DNA of 64,000 nt from Nocardioides sediminis (GTDB lineage Bacteria; Actinomycetota; Actinomycetes; Propionibacteriales; Nocardioidaceae). The stretch is from NCBI RefSeq assembly GCF_003047295.1, contig NZ_PZYZ01000009.1:1-64000 (forward strand), given 5' to 3'. The notes under the pieces are model-generated. The model saw nothing but the letters and a program-made list of their open reading frames with translations. It had not been told where the DNA came from and did no database searches. Position 1 is the stretch's first letter. Every line of letters begins with the position of its first letter. A program made the translations under genes and the position numbers. Shown one piece after another: positions 8,805-19,699 of this stretch.

Positions 8805-10508
8805 GTGAAGAACCCGACGCCGACCAAGCACGTATTCGTCACCGGAGGCGTCGCCTCCTCGCTCGGCAAGGGGCTCACCGCCTCCAGCCTCGGAGCGCTG
8901 CTGAAGTCCCGCGGGCTGCGGGTGACCATGCAGAAGCTGGATCCCTACCTGAACGTGGACCCGGGGACGATGAACCCCTTCCAGCACGGCGAGGTCTTCG
9001 TGACCGACGACGGCGCGGAGACCGACCTGGACATCGGCCACTACGAGCGCTTCCTGGACACCAACCTCAACCAGATCGCCAACGTGACGACCGGTCAGGT
9101 CTACTCGACCGTGATCGCCAAGGAGCGTCGCGGCGACTACCTCGGGGACACCGTCCAGGTGATCCCGCACATCACCAACGAGATCAAGGACCGCATCCTC
9201 GCGATGGGCGGCCCGGACATCGACGTGGTGATCACCGAGGTCGGGGGCACGGTCGGTGACATCGAGTCCCTGCCGTTCCTCGAGGCGGCCCGCCAGACCC
9301 GGCACGAGATCGGTCGGGACAACTGCTTCTTCATCCACGTCTCGCTGGTGCCCTACATCGGCCCGTCGGGCGAGCTGAAGACCAAGCCCACCCAGCACTC
9401 GGTCGCCGCGCTGCGCTCGATCGGCATCCAGCCCGACGCCATCGTGTGCCGCGCCGACCGCGAGCTGCCCGAGGGCATCAAGCGCAAGATCGCTCTCATG
9501 TGCGACGTCGACGACGAGGCCGTCGTCACCGCCGCCGACGCCCCCTCCATCTACGACATCCCCAAGGTCCTGCACCGCGAGGGCCTGGACGCCTACGTCG
9601 TACGACGCCTCGACCTGCCCTTCCGCGACGTCGACTGGACCGTGTGGGACGACCTGCTCCGCCGCGTGCACCACCCGAAGGAGGAGGTGACGATCGCGCT
9701 GGTCGGCAAGTACATCGACCTCCCCGACGCCTACCTCTCAGTCGGCGAGGCCCTGCGGGCGGGCGGCTTCGCCCACGAGGCCAAGGTGCACATCCGCTGG
9801 ATCGCCTCGGACGAGTGCCAGACCCACGAGGGCGCCCACAAGCACCTGCACGACGTCGACGCCGTCTGCGTGCCCGGCGGCTTCGGCATCCGGGGCCTCG
9901 AGGGCAAGCTCGGCGCGCTGACCTACGCCCGCACCAACGGCATCCCGACCCTGGGGCTGTGCCTGGGCCTGCAGTCCATGGTCATCGAGTACGCCCGCAA
10001 CGTCGCCGGCATCGAGGGCGCCGGGTCGACGGAGTTCGAGCCCGACGCCGCCGCGCCGGTGATCTCCACCATCGAGGAGCAGAAGCAGTACGTCGAGGGC
10101 GCCGGCGACCTGGGCGGCACCATGCGCCTGGGCCTCCAGCCCGCCGTGCTGACGCCCGGCAGCGTCGTCGCCGCGACGTACGGCGCCGAACGGGTCGAGG
10201 AGCGCCACCGCCACCGCTACGAGTTCAACGGGGCCTACCGCGAGCAGCTCGAGGACGCCGGGCTGGTGTTCTCCGGGACCAACCCCGACAACGGCCTGGT
10301 GGAGTTTGTCGAGCTGCCCGCCGCCGTGCACCCCTACTACGTCGCCACGCAGGCGCACCCCGAGCTGCGCTCGCGGCCGACCCGCCCGCACCCGCTCTTC
10401 GCGGGGCTGGTCGGGGCGGCCATCGAGCGGCAGAAGGAGCTGCGGTTCCCCATCGACGAGGAGCTGCGCCGGATCGACGCCGACGACGAGGTCGTCGCCA
10501 CCTCCTAG
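8805..10508 (+). CDS. pyrG: CTP synthase
   Basis: The 567-residue enzyme makes CTP from UTP, ATP and glutamine. The N-terminal amidoligase domain opens with KHVFVTGGVASSLGKGLTA and contains DPYLNVDPGTMNPFQHGEV. The C-terminal class I glutamine amidotransferase domain has the nucleophile Cys386 in LGLCLGLQ and the His518/Glu520 pair in AHPELRSRPTRPHP. The GTG start lacks a Shine-Dalgarno and is probably leaderless. The gene is convergent with pepN; the stops are only about 10 bases apart, and each lies in a copy of CTCCTAGAGGC. Confidence 0.97.
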   Translation: MKNPTPTKHVFVTGGVASSLGKGLTASSLGALLKSRGLRVTMQKLDPYLNVDPGTMNPFQHGEVFVTDDGAETDLDIGHYERFLDTNLNQIANVTTGQVYSTVIAKERRGDYLGDTVQVIPHITNEIKDRILAMGGPDIDVVITEVGGTVGDIESLPFLEAARQTRHEIGRDNCFFIHVSLVPYIGPSGELKTKPTQHSVAALRSIGIQPDAIVCRADRELPEGIKRKIALMCDVDDEAVVTAADAPSIYDIPKVLHREGLDAYVVRRLDLPFRDVDWTVWDDLLRRVHHPKEEVTIALVGKYIDLPDAYLSVGEALRAGGFAHEAKVHIRWIASDECQTHEGAHKHLHDVDAVCVPGGFGIRGLEGKLGALTYARTNGIPTLGLCLGLQSMVIEYARNVAGIEGAGSTEFEPDAAAPVISTIEEQKQYVEGAGDLGGTMRLGLQPAVLTPGSVVAATYGAERVEERHRHRYEFNGAYREQLEDAGLVFSGTNPDNGLVEFVELPAAVHPYYVATQAHPELRSRPTRPHPLFAGLVGAAIERQKELRFPIDEELRRIDADDEVVATS

Positions 10509-10518
10509 AGGCCGACTC

Positions 10519-12966
<2,448 letters not shown>

Positions 12967-12973
12967 GGACGCG

Positions 12974-12985
12974 ACCGTATAGCGT
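12974..12985. promoter_or_regulatory. abutting divergent -10 elements of pepN and the NUDIX gene
   Basis: The 25-base intergenic region (12967-12991) contains TACGGT on the minus strand (12979-12974), 7 bases from the pepN ATG, directly next to TAGCGT on the plus strand (12980-12985), 6 bases from the NUDIX ATG. Both genes would be leaderless, and their promoters would overlap physically. Confidence 0.5.
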
Positions 12986-12991
12986 CGTGGC

Positions 12992-13621
12992 ATGACCTCG
13001 GACGAAGCACCGGTCCCCGCGCCCGAGCCGCCGCTCGCCGACCGTCCTGCCTCGTGGCCGGTCCACGAGTCCCGCGACCTGCACCGCGACGAGTGGATCG
13101 TGGCGCTGCGCGAGGACGTCGTCGGACGGCCGGGCCGGCCCGACGACCGGTTCCGCAGGCTCTCCCTGGAGCACCCGGGCGCGGTGGTCGTGCTGGCGGT
13201 CGACGAGGACGAGCGAGTGCTGTGCCTGCGCCAGTACCGCCACGCCAACCAGCAGGACTTCGTCGAGCTCCCCGCCGGGCTGCGCGACGCCGACGACGAG
13301 CCGTCCGTGGAGACCGCCAAGCGCGAGCTGCGCGAGGAGGCCGAGCTCGCCGCGACGTCGTGGCAACGGCTGCTGGCGACGTACGCGAGCGCCGGCATCA
13401 CCGAGGAGGTCCACGAGATCTTCCTGGCGCGCGGGCTGTCCGAGGCCTCCCGCGGCGACTTCGAGATGCACGCCGAGGAGGCCGAGATGGAGGTTTTCTG
13501 GGTGCCGATGGCCGACCTGCTCGACGCCGTCCTCGACGGTCGTGTGCGGCAGGGACCGCTGGTGCAGGCGGTGCTGGCCTACGACGTGCTCAAGCGGCGC
13601 GGGGGGTTGGAGGCGTTGTGA
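12992..13621 (+). CDS. NUDIX hydrolase, ADP-ribose pyrophosphatase-like (Rv1700 type)
   Basis: The 209-residue protein holds a NUDIX box beginning at LPAGLRDADDE and ending in KRELREEAEL, preceded by the substrate-domain motif LRQYRHANQQDFVELPAG. This arrangement is typical of ADP-ribose pyrophosphatases, which split ADP-ribose into AMP and ribose 5-phosphate; M. tuberculosis Rv1700 occupies the same place next to pyrG. The gene is divergent from pepN with 25 bases between the start codons and seems leaderless. It is followed by ald after 93 bases. Confidence 0.9.
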   Translation: MTSDEAPVPAPEPPLADRPASWPVHESRDLHRDEWIVALREDVVGRPGRPDDRFRRLSLEHPGAVVVLAVDEDERVLCLRQYRHANQQDFVELPAGLRDADDEPSVETAKRELREEAELAATSWQRLLATYASAGITEEVHEIFLARGLSEASRGDFEMHAEEAEMEVFWVPMADLLDAVLDGRVRQGPLVQAVLAYDVLKRRGGLEAL

Positions 13622-13634
13622 CCGGGACGGGCGA

Positions 13635-13640
13635 TATCGT
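13635..13640 (+). promoter_or_regulatory. -10 element of ald
   Basis: TATCGT fits TANNNT and lies 75 bases upstream of the ald GTG. The expected start of transcription falls at about 13647, next to the inverted repeat at 13650-13664. Confidence 0.4.
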
Positions 13641-13649
13641 TCGTCCGCT

Positions 13650-13664
13650 GTCACGAACTGTGAC
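13650..13664. promoter_or_regulatory. inverted repeat at the ald transcription start
   Basis: GTCAC and GTGAC arms flank GAACT. The repeat lies directly downstream of the predicted -10, a position suited to a regulator such as an Lrp/AldR-type protein. The arms are short, so chance is possible. Confidence 0.3.
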
Positions 13665-13714
13665 CCGCATCACCGTGTGCAGAACCCTGCAGAGACTGGT
13701 CGAGGAGTTGTGAC

Positions 13715-14830
13715 GTGAAGGTCGGCGTACCCAAGGAAGTCAAGAACCACGAGTACCGGGTGGCGCTCACGCCGGTCGGCGCCCACGAGCTGGTGGAGCA
13801 CGGCCACGAGGTCTTCGTCGAGGCCGGTGCCGGCCTCGGGTCCAACATCCCCGACGAGGAGTACGTCGCCGCCGGCGCGCGCATGCTCGACGCCGCGGAC
13901 GACGTGTGGGGCACCGCCGAGATGGTGCTCAAGGTCAAGGAGCCCGTCGCCGAGGAGTACCACCGCCTCCGTGACGACCTGACCCTGTTCACCTACCTCC
14001 ACCTCGCCGCCGACAAGCCGCTCACCGACGAGCTGCTGGCGCGCGGCACCACCGCCATCGCCTACGAGACCGTCCAGCTGCCCTCGGGCGGCCTGCCGCT
14101 GCTCTACCCGATGTCCGAGGTCGCGGGCTGCCTGGCGCCCCAGGTGGGCGCCCACTCGCTGATGCGCGCCCAGGGCGGACGCGGCGTCCTCATGGGTGGC
14201 GTCGGCGGGGTCGCCAACGCCAAGGTCGTCATCATCGGCGCCGGCGTCTCGGGCCAGAACGCCGCCAACATCGCCCTGGGCATGGGCGCCGACGTCACGC
14301 TGCTCGACACCGACCTGGACAAGCTGCGGATGTCGTTCTGGCGCTACAACAACCGTGTCCACGGACTCGCGTCGTCGGCGCTCGCGATCCGCCAGCAGGT
14401 CATGGAGGCCGACATGGTGATCGGCGCCGTGCTGATCCCCGGCGCCGCCGCCCCCAAGCTCGTCAGCAACGAGCTCGTCTCGCAGATGAAGCCCGGCTCG
14501 GTGCTCGTCGACATCGCCGTCGACCAGGGCGGCTGCTTCGAGGACACCCGCCCCACCACCCACGCCGACCCGACGTACACCGTCCACGAGTCGGTCTTCT
14601 ACTGCGTGGCCAACATGCCCGGCGCCGTCCCCAACACCTCGACCTACGCGCTGACCAACGCGACGATGCCCTACGCCGTGGCGCTGGCCGACAAGGGCTG
14701 GGCGCAGGCCTGCCGCGACGACGCCAGCCTGCTCAAGGGCCTCAACACCCACGCCGGCACCCTGACCAACGTGCCGGTCGGTCAGGCCGTCGGGGTCGAG
14801 GCCGTCGAGCCGGAGTCGGTGCTGCCCTGA
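13715..14830 (+). CDS. ald: alanine dehydrogenase
   Basis: The 371-residue protein begins MKVGVPKEVKNHEYRVALTP, the signature of NAD-dependent L-alanine dehydrogenase, which interconverts alanine and pyruvate plus ammonia. Family residues are present: the substrate Lys in VLKVKEP, His in YLHLAADK, and the Rossmann NAD loop GAGVSGQNAANIALGMGADV. At 371 residues it has the family's normal length. The GTG start has GAGGAG 8 bases upstream. A 93-base leader region holds a -10 and a small inverted repeat. xerD follows. Confidence 0.95.
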   Translation: MKVGVPKEVKNHEYRVALTPVGAHELVEHGHEVFVEAGAGLGSNIPDEEYVAAGARMLDAADDVWGTAEMVLKVKEPVAEEYHRLRDDLTLFTYLHLAADKPLTDELLARGTTAIAYETVQLPSGGLPLLYPMSEVAGCLAPQVGAHSLMRAQGGRGVLMGGVGGVANAKVVIIGAGVSGQNAANIALGMGADVTLLDTDLDKLRMSFWRYNNRVHGLASSALAIRQQVMEADMVIGAVLIPGAAAPKLVSNELVSQMKPGSVLVDIAVDQGGCFEDTRPTTHADPTYTVHESVFYCVANMPGAVPNTSTYALTNATMPYAVALADKGWAQACRDDASLLKGLNTHAGTLTNVPVGQAVGVEAVEPESVLP

Positions 14831-14859
14831 ACGCATCCCGGCCCGGCGCGCCCGGGGGG

Positions 14860-15774
14860 GTGACCCGGGCGATGCGCACCTACCTCGACCACCTCTCGGT
14901 CGAGCGAGGGCTGGCCGCCAACACCCTCTCGTCGTACCGGCGCGACCTGCGGCGCTACGCCGCCCACCTGGCGGAGCAGGGCATCGACGACCTCGACCAG
15001 GTGAGCGAGGCGACGGTGTCGGGATTCCTCGTCCGGCTGCGGGAGGGTGACGCCGAGCACGCGCCGCTGAGCTCGACCTCGGCGGCGCGCACGGTGGTGG
15101 CCGTCCGCGGCTTCCACAAGTTCGCGGTGAGCGACGGGCTCGCGACCGCCGACCCGGCGAGCGCCGTCAAGCCGCCCACCCCGGCCAAGAGGCTGCCCAA
15201 GGCGCTGCCGCTCTCGGACGTCGAGGCGATCCTCGAGTCCGCCGGGTCCGCGGGCACGCCGCTGGCCCTGCGCGACCGGGCCCTGCTGGAGGTCCTCTAC
15301 GGCACCGGGGCGCGGATCTCCGAGGCGGTCGGGCTCGACGTCGACGACCTCGACACGGTGGACGGGACGGTGCTGCTGCGTGGCAAGGGCTCCAAGGAGC
15401 GCCTCGTGCCGGTCGGCGGGTACGCCCTCGAGGCGGTGGCCGCCTACCTGACCCGGGCCCGGCCCGAGCTGGTCGCCGCCCGGACCCCCGGCGGCGCGCT
15501 CTTCCTCAACTCCCGGGGTGGACGGCTGTCGCGGCAGAGCGCGTGGGCGGTGCTCGTGAAGGCGGCCGACCGCGCCGGCGTGACCCGTGACGTGTCCCCG
15601 CACACCCTGCGGCACTCCTTCGCCACGCACCTGCTCGACGGCGGCGCCGACGTGCGGGTCGTGCAGGAGCTGCTGGGGCACGCCTCGGTGACGACCACGC
15701 AGGTCTACACGCTGGTCACGGTCGACAACCTCCGCGAGGTCTTCGCCACGGCGCACCCCCGGGCCCGTGACTGA
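14860..15774 (+). CDS. xerD: site-specific tyrosine recombinase XerD
   Basis: The 304-residue protein has an N-terminal SAM-like core-binding domain and a C-terminal catalytic domain. The catalytic residues are visible: Arg in GTGARISE, Lys in RGKGSKERLVP, His-Arg in HTLRHSFATHL, His in LLGHASVTTT, and the nucleophile Tyr in QVYTLV. XerD with XerC resolves chromosome dimers at dif. It is in the conserved place between pyrG/ald and parA, so it is housekeeping rather than a prophage integrase. GTG 14860 is taken as the start; MRTYLDHL at 14872 is an alternative. Confidence 0.93.
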   Translation: MTRAMRTYLDHLSVERGLAANTLSSYRRDLRRYAAHLAEQGIDDLDQVSEATVSGFLVRLREGDAEHAPLSSTSAARTVVAVRGFHKFAVSDGLATADPASAVKPPTPAKRLPKALPLSDVEAILESAGSAGTPLALRDRALLEVLYGTGARISEAVGLDVDDLDTVDGTVLLRGKGSKERLVPVGGYALEAVAAYLTRARPELVAARTPGGALFLNSRGGRLSRQSAWAVLVKAADRAGVTRDVSPHTLRHSFATHLLDGGADVRVVQELLGHASVTTTQVYTLVTVDNLREVFATAHPRARD

Positions 15775-15805
15775 CGCGGCACCGGCGTGATGGTTTGATC
15801 GGGGC

Positions 15806-18403
15806 ATGCGCCTCGACACCCGCGTGCCGACCGGCGCCGACCCCGACAGCGTGTACGACGCGTTCGCCGGGTGGGTGGGGGAGCAGGGCCTCGAGCTCTA
15901 CCCCCACCAGGACGAGGCCGTCATCGAGCTGCTGGGCGGCAACCACGTCATCCTGGCCACCCCGACCGGGTCCGGGAAGTCCATGGTCGCCCTCGGCGCC
16001 CACGTCGCGGCGCTGGCCCGGGACCAGGTCAGCTTCTACACGGCGCCCATCAAGGCGCTGGTGAGCGAGAAGTTCTTCGCACTCATCGAGGTCTTCGGCG
16101 CCGACAACGTCGGGATGCTGACCGGTGACGCGGCGGTCAACCCGGACGCGCCGATCATCTGCTGCACCGCCGAGGTGCTGGCCAACATCGCGCTGCGCGA
16201 GGGCCGCACCGCCGACGTCGGCCTGGTGGTGATGGACGAGTTCCACTTCTACGCCGAGCCCGACCGCGGCTGGGCGTGGCAGGTGCCGCTGCTCGAGCTC
16301 GTCGACGCCCAGTTCCTGCTGATGTCGGCGACCCTCGGCGACGTCTCCTTCTTCGTCGACGACCTCACGCGTCGTACGGGTCGCGACGTCGCCGTCGTCG
16401 ACGACGCCGAGCGCCCGGTCCCGCTGCACTTCTCCTGGTCGATGGAGCACCTCGACGAGACGCTGAAGGAGCTGGTCGAGACGGGCCAGGCACCGGTCTA
16501 CGTCGTGCACTTCACCCAGGCGGCCGCGGTCGAGCACGCCACGTCCCTCCTGAAGGGCACCAAGGTCACGGTCGACAAGGAGGCGATCGCGGCGCGCATC
16601 GGGGCGTTCCGCTTCGGCGCCGGGTTCGGCAAGACGCTCTCGAGGCTGGTCCGCAACGGGATCGGCGTCCACCACGCGGGGATGCTGCCCAAGTACCGCC
16701 GCCTCGTCGAGCAGCTCGCCCAGTCGGGGCTGCTCACCGTCATCTGCGGCACCGACACCCTCGGGGTCGGCATCAACGTGCCGATCCGCACCGTGCTCTT
16801 CACCGGCCTCGCGAAGTTCGACGGCAACCGGCAGCGGGTGCTGCGGACGCGAGAGTTCCAGCAGATCGCCGGGCGCGCCGGACGGGCGGGCTACGACACC
16901 GCCGGGTACGTCGTCGTGCAGGCCCCCGAGCACGTCATCGACAACGAGCGCGCCAAGAAGAAGGCGGAGGCCAAGAACGCCGCCCCGGGCGCCAACGCCA
17001 AGCGCAAGTCCAAGGCGCAGCTCAAGAAGCCGCCCGAGGGCACCGTGGTGTGGACCGAGCAGACCTACGACAAGCTCGTGGCCGGCGTCCCCGAGCAGCT
17101 GTCGTCGCGGATGAAGGTCGACAACGCCATGCTCATCAACGTGGCCTCCCGCGAGGAGGACGCCTTCGCGGTCATGCGGCGGTTGCTCACCGACAACCAC
17201 GAGGACCGCCGCCAGCAGCTGCGGCTGTGCCGACGGGCCCTGCGCCTGGCCCGCTCCCTGGTCCGCACCGGCGTCCTCACCCGGCTCGACGAGGTCGACG
17301 AGCACGGCCGGCGCTACGTGCTCACCGTCGACCTGCCCGCCGACTTCGCCCTCAACCAGCCGCTCGCGCACTTCGCGCTGGCCGCCCTCGACGTGCTCGA
17401 CCCGGAGTCGGACACCTACACCCTCGACATCGTCTCCGTCGTGGAGTCGGTGCTCGAGGCGCCCCGCCAGATCCTGATGGCCCAGCAGTTCACCGCCCGC
17501 GGCGAGGCCGTGGCGGAGATGAAGGCCGACGGCATCGAGTACGAGGAGCGGATGGCGCTCCTGGACGAGGTCACGTGGCCCCAGCCGCTGGCCGAGCTGC
17601 TCGGGGCGCTCTACGAGACCTACCGCGAGCGGCACCCGTGGCTCCCCGAGGACGCCCTGGGGCCCAAGGCCGTCGTGCGTGAGCTGTGGGAGCAGGGGAT
17701 GGGGTTCACCGACTTCGTGGGCCGATACCAGCTGGCGCGCTCCGAGGGTCTGGTGCTGCGCTACCTCACCGACGCCTACCGGACCCTGCGGCAAACCGTC
17801 CCGGACGTGCACCGGACGCCCGAGCTGGACGATCTCGTGGAGTGGCTCGGCGAGACCATCCGCCAGACCGACTCCTCGCTGCTCGACGAGTGGGAGGCAC
17901 TGGCCGACCCCGCGCACGTGCCGGGCCGCGTCGCGGCGCACGAGCCGCCGCCCCCGCCGCGCCCGGTCAGCAAGCAGGCCCGCGCGTTCACCGTGATGGT
18001 CCGCAACGCCATGTGGGCCCGCGTCGACCTGGTCTCCCGCGACGACCTGGACGGGCTGGTGCGCCTCGAGCGCGCGGCCGCCGACCGGCTCGACCCGCCG
18101 CGCCAGGTGGTGGTCGGCCGCTCCGTGTGGGACGCCGCGATCGAGGCCTACTACGCCGACCACGACTCCGTGGTCGTCGACGCCGACGCCCGGGGGCCCG
18201 ACCTGCTGGTCATCGGCGACGAGCGCACGGGCGAGCCCGTCGGCGCGGAGGAGGGCACGAGCGCCCGGCTGCGCGACGTACGGCAGACGATCCACGACCC
18301 CGCCGGCGACCACGACTGGGTGATCGACGCCGTCGTGGACTGCGACGCCTCGGACGAGGCCGGCGAGCTGGTGCTCGCCACCGTGGCGATGCACCGGCTC
18401 TGA
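15806..18403 (+). CDS. Ski2-like DEAD/DEAH-box RNA helicase with DUF3516 C-terminal domain
   Basis: This 865-residue protein opens with a superfamily 2 helicase core: Q-motif-like LYPHQDEAV, Walker A ATPTGSGKSM near residue 51, TAPIKALVSEKF (motif Ia), Walker B MDEFHFY near residue 143, MSATLGD (motif III), and QIAGRAGRAGYDT (motif VI). The rest matches the DUF3516 domain found in actinobacterial Ski2-type helicases. A Lys/Ala-rich insert (AKKKAEAKNAAPG) separates the core from the C-terminal half. Its RNA substrates are unknown. No Shine-Dalgarno precedes the ATG; a weak TTTGAT lies 6 bases upstream. Confidence 0.88.
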   Translation: MRLDTRVPTGADPDSVYDAFAGWVGEQGLELYPHQDEAVIELLGGNHVILATPTGSGKSMVALGAHVAALARDQVSFYTAPIKALVSEKFFALIEVFGADNVGMLTGDAAVNPDAPIICCTAEVLANIALREGRTADVGLVVMDEFHFYAEPDRGWAWQVPLLELVDAQFLLMSATLGDVSFFVDDLTRRTGRDVAVVDDAERPVPLHFSWSMEHLDETLKELVETGQAPVYVVHFTQAAAVEHATSLLKGTKVTVDKEAIAARIGAFRFGAGFGKTLSRLVRNGIGVHHAGMLPKYRRLVEQLAQSGLLTVICGTDTLGVGINVPIRTVLFTGLAKFDGNRQRVLRTREFQQIAGRAGRAGYDTAGYVVVQAPEHVIDNERAKKKAEAKNAAPGANAKRKSKAQLKKPPEGTVVWTEQTYDKLVAGVPEQLSSRMKVDNAMLINVASREEDAFAVMRRLLTDNHEDRRQQLRLCRRALRLARSLVRTGVLTRLDEVDEHGRRYVLTVDLPADFALNQPLAHFALAALDVLDPESDTYTLDIVSVVESVLEAPRQILMAQQFTARGEAVAEMKADGIEYEERMALLDEVTWPQPLAELLGALYETYRERHPWLPEDALGPKAVVRELWEQGMGFTDFVGRYQLARSEGLVLRYLTDAYRTLRQTVPDVHRTPELDDLVEWLGETIRQTDSSLLDEWEALADPAHVPGRVAAHEPPPPPRPVSKQARAFTVMVRNAMWARVDLVSRDDLDGLVRLERAAADRLDPPRQVVVGRSVWDAAIEAYYADHDSVVVDADARGPDLLVIGDERTGEPVGAEEGTSARLRDVRQTIHDPAGDHDWVIDAVVDCDASDEAGELVLATVAMHRL

Positions 18404-18416
18404 CCGGCCGGACCGG

Positions 18417-18908
18417 CTAGGAGCCCCGGACGCCCGACTCCGCGGCACGCACCACCGCGTCCAGTGGCTGGGAGACGTCCACCACGGTGCCGAGCTCGTC
18501 CGCACCGAGGGGCTCGAGGGCGTCGAACTGGGACTGGAGCAGCGAGGCGGGCATGAAGTGCTCGCGCGACTCCATGCGCCCGCGCAGCACCTCGAACGGC
18601 GCGTCCAGGTGGACGAAGTAGACGGACCCCTCCGGCACGCCGCGACGCAGCACGTCGCGGTAGCGCCGCCTGAGCGCCGAGCAGGTGAGCACCGTCGAGA
18701 CGCCGTCGGCGTGGTGGAAGGCCTGCAGGGACGCCAGGGCCTCCAGCCACGGACGCCGGTCGTCGTCGTCGAGGGGGATGCCGGCCGACATCTTCTCGAT
18801 GTTGGCCGGGGGGTGGAGGCTGTCGCCCTCGATGAAGGTCCAGCCGAGGCGGTCGGCCAGCTCGGCGGCCACGGTCGTCTTGCCGGTGCCGGAGACGCCC
18901 ATCACCAC
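18417..18908 (-). CDS. gntK: gluconokinase
   Basis: The roughly 163-residue kinase has the P-loop MGVSGTGKTTVAAELA, FIEGDSLHPPANIEKMSAG, CSALRRRYRDVLR and SREHFMPASLLQSQFDALE, which define the GntK family (gluconate to 6-phosphogluconate). The start is placed at GTG 18908; GTG 18905 and ATG 18902 are equally possible because no clear ribosome-binding site is visible. It is divergent from the GntR regulator by 63 bases and near the GntP permease, forming a gluconate module. The frame continues far upstream only as a shadow. Confidence 0.92.
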   Translation of the reverse strand: MVMGVSGTGKTTVAAELADRLGWTFIEGDSLHPPANIEKMSAGIPLDDDDRRPWLEALASLQAFHHADGVSTVLTCSALRRRYRDVLRRGVPEGSVYFVHLDAPFEVLRGRMESREHFMPASLLQSQFDALEPLGADELGTVVDVSQPLDAVVRAAESGVRGS

Positions 18909-18958
18909 GAGGTGACGAGGGCCTGGCCCGTCACCCGCGGGTCGCCCGGCCTCGCGGC

Positions 18959-18964
18959 TAGTCT
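18959..18964 (+). promoter_or_regulatory. -10 element of a likely leaderless gntR promoter
   Basis: TAGTCT lies 7 bases before the GTG at 18972, and the spacer has no Shine-Dalgarno. Confidence 0.45.
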
Positions 18965-18971
18965 GCTGCTC

Positions 18972-19658
18972 GTGTCGACCGCCCACAGCTCCGTCCTGGC
19001 CGAGGTCGGCCCCCGGATCGTGCGGGGTGACCTGCCCGTGGGCTCCGTCATCACGCTGGAGTGGCTCGGGGAGACGTACGGCGTCTCGCGCACCGTCGCC
19101 CGCGAGGTGGTCCAGGTGCTCGTCTCGATGGGCCTCGTGGAGAGTCGTCGCCGGACGGGCATCCGGATCCTGGCCCGCGACCGGTGGGACGACTTCGACC
19201 CCGCGGTGATCAGGTGGCGGCTGGAGGGTGAGGACCGGGTCCTGCACCTGCACCAGCTCGCCGAGCTCCGCGCCGCCATCGAGCCGGCGTCCGCCGCCCT
19301 CGCGGCCGGTCACGCCGACGACGCCCAGCGCGCGGAGATCGTCCGGATCGCCGAGCAGATGGATGCCTCGGGGGCCGCGGGCGACCTGCGGACCTTCCTC
19401 GAGCAGGACGTCGCGTTCCACCGGCTGCTGCTGCGCGCGTCGGGCAACGTCATGTTCGCCGGTCTCGGCGACGTCGTGGAGGAGGTCCTGCGCGGCCGGA
19501 CCGACCACGACCTGATGCCGCCCGAGCCCAAGCCGGAGGCCCGCCGGCTGCACCAGGTCGTCGCCGAGGCGGTCGCCGGGGGAGAGGCCGAGGTGGCCCG
19601 GTTCGCCATGACGGCGATCTGCGCCGAGGTGGTCTCCGACCTCGGCCACCCGCACTGA
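18972..19658 (+). CDS. GntR/FadR family transcriptional regulator of gluconate genes
   Basis: The 228-residue protein has an N-terminal winged helix (residues about 5-70; LEWLGETYGVSRTVAREVVQ) and an FCD-type ligand-binding domain with ELRAAIEPASAALAA, EQDVAFHRLLLRASGN, and a closing H residue in RLHQVVAEAV. Those acidic and His residues usually bind a metal and a sugar acid. It lies between the gluconokinase (divergent) and GntP (convergent) genes, so it most likely represses them and responds to gluconate or 6-phosphogluconate. The GTG start is chosen from the -10 TAGTCT 7 bases upstream; the frame is open further upstream on the gntK antisense strand. Confidence 0.88.
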   Translation: MSTAHSSVLAEVGPRIVRGDLPVGSVITLEWLGETYGVSRTVAREVVQVLVSMGLVESRRRTGIRILARDRWDDFDPAVIRWRLEGEDRVLHLHQLAELRAAIEPASAALAAGHADDAQRAEIVRIAEQMDASGAAGDLRTFLEQDVAFHRLLLRASGNVMFAGLGDVVEEVLRGRTDHDLMPPEPKPEARRLHQVVAEAVAGGEAEVARFAMTAICAEVVSDLGHPH

Positions 19659-19699
19659 CCCGGGCCCCGCCGGGCCCGGCCCCGCCGACCGCCACGGGG

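Noticed and set aside
14860..15774. A tyrosine recombinase gene could mark an integrated element.
   Set aside because: Its place in the conserved pyrG-xerD-scpAB order and its XerD length and motifs make it housekeeping; no att repeats or phage genes are seen.
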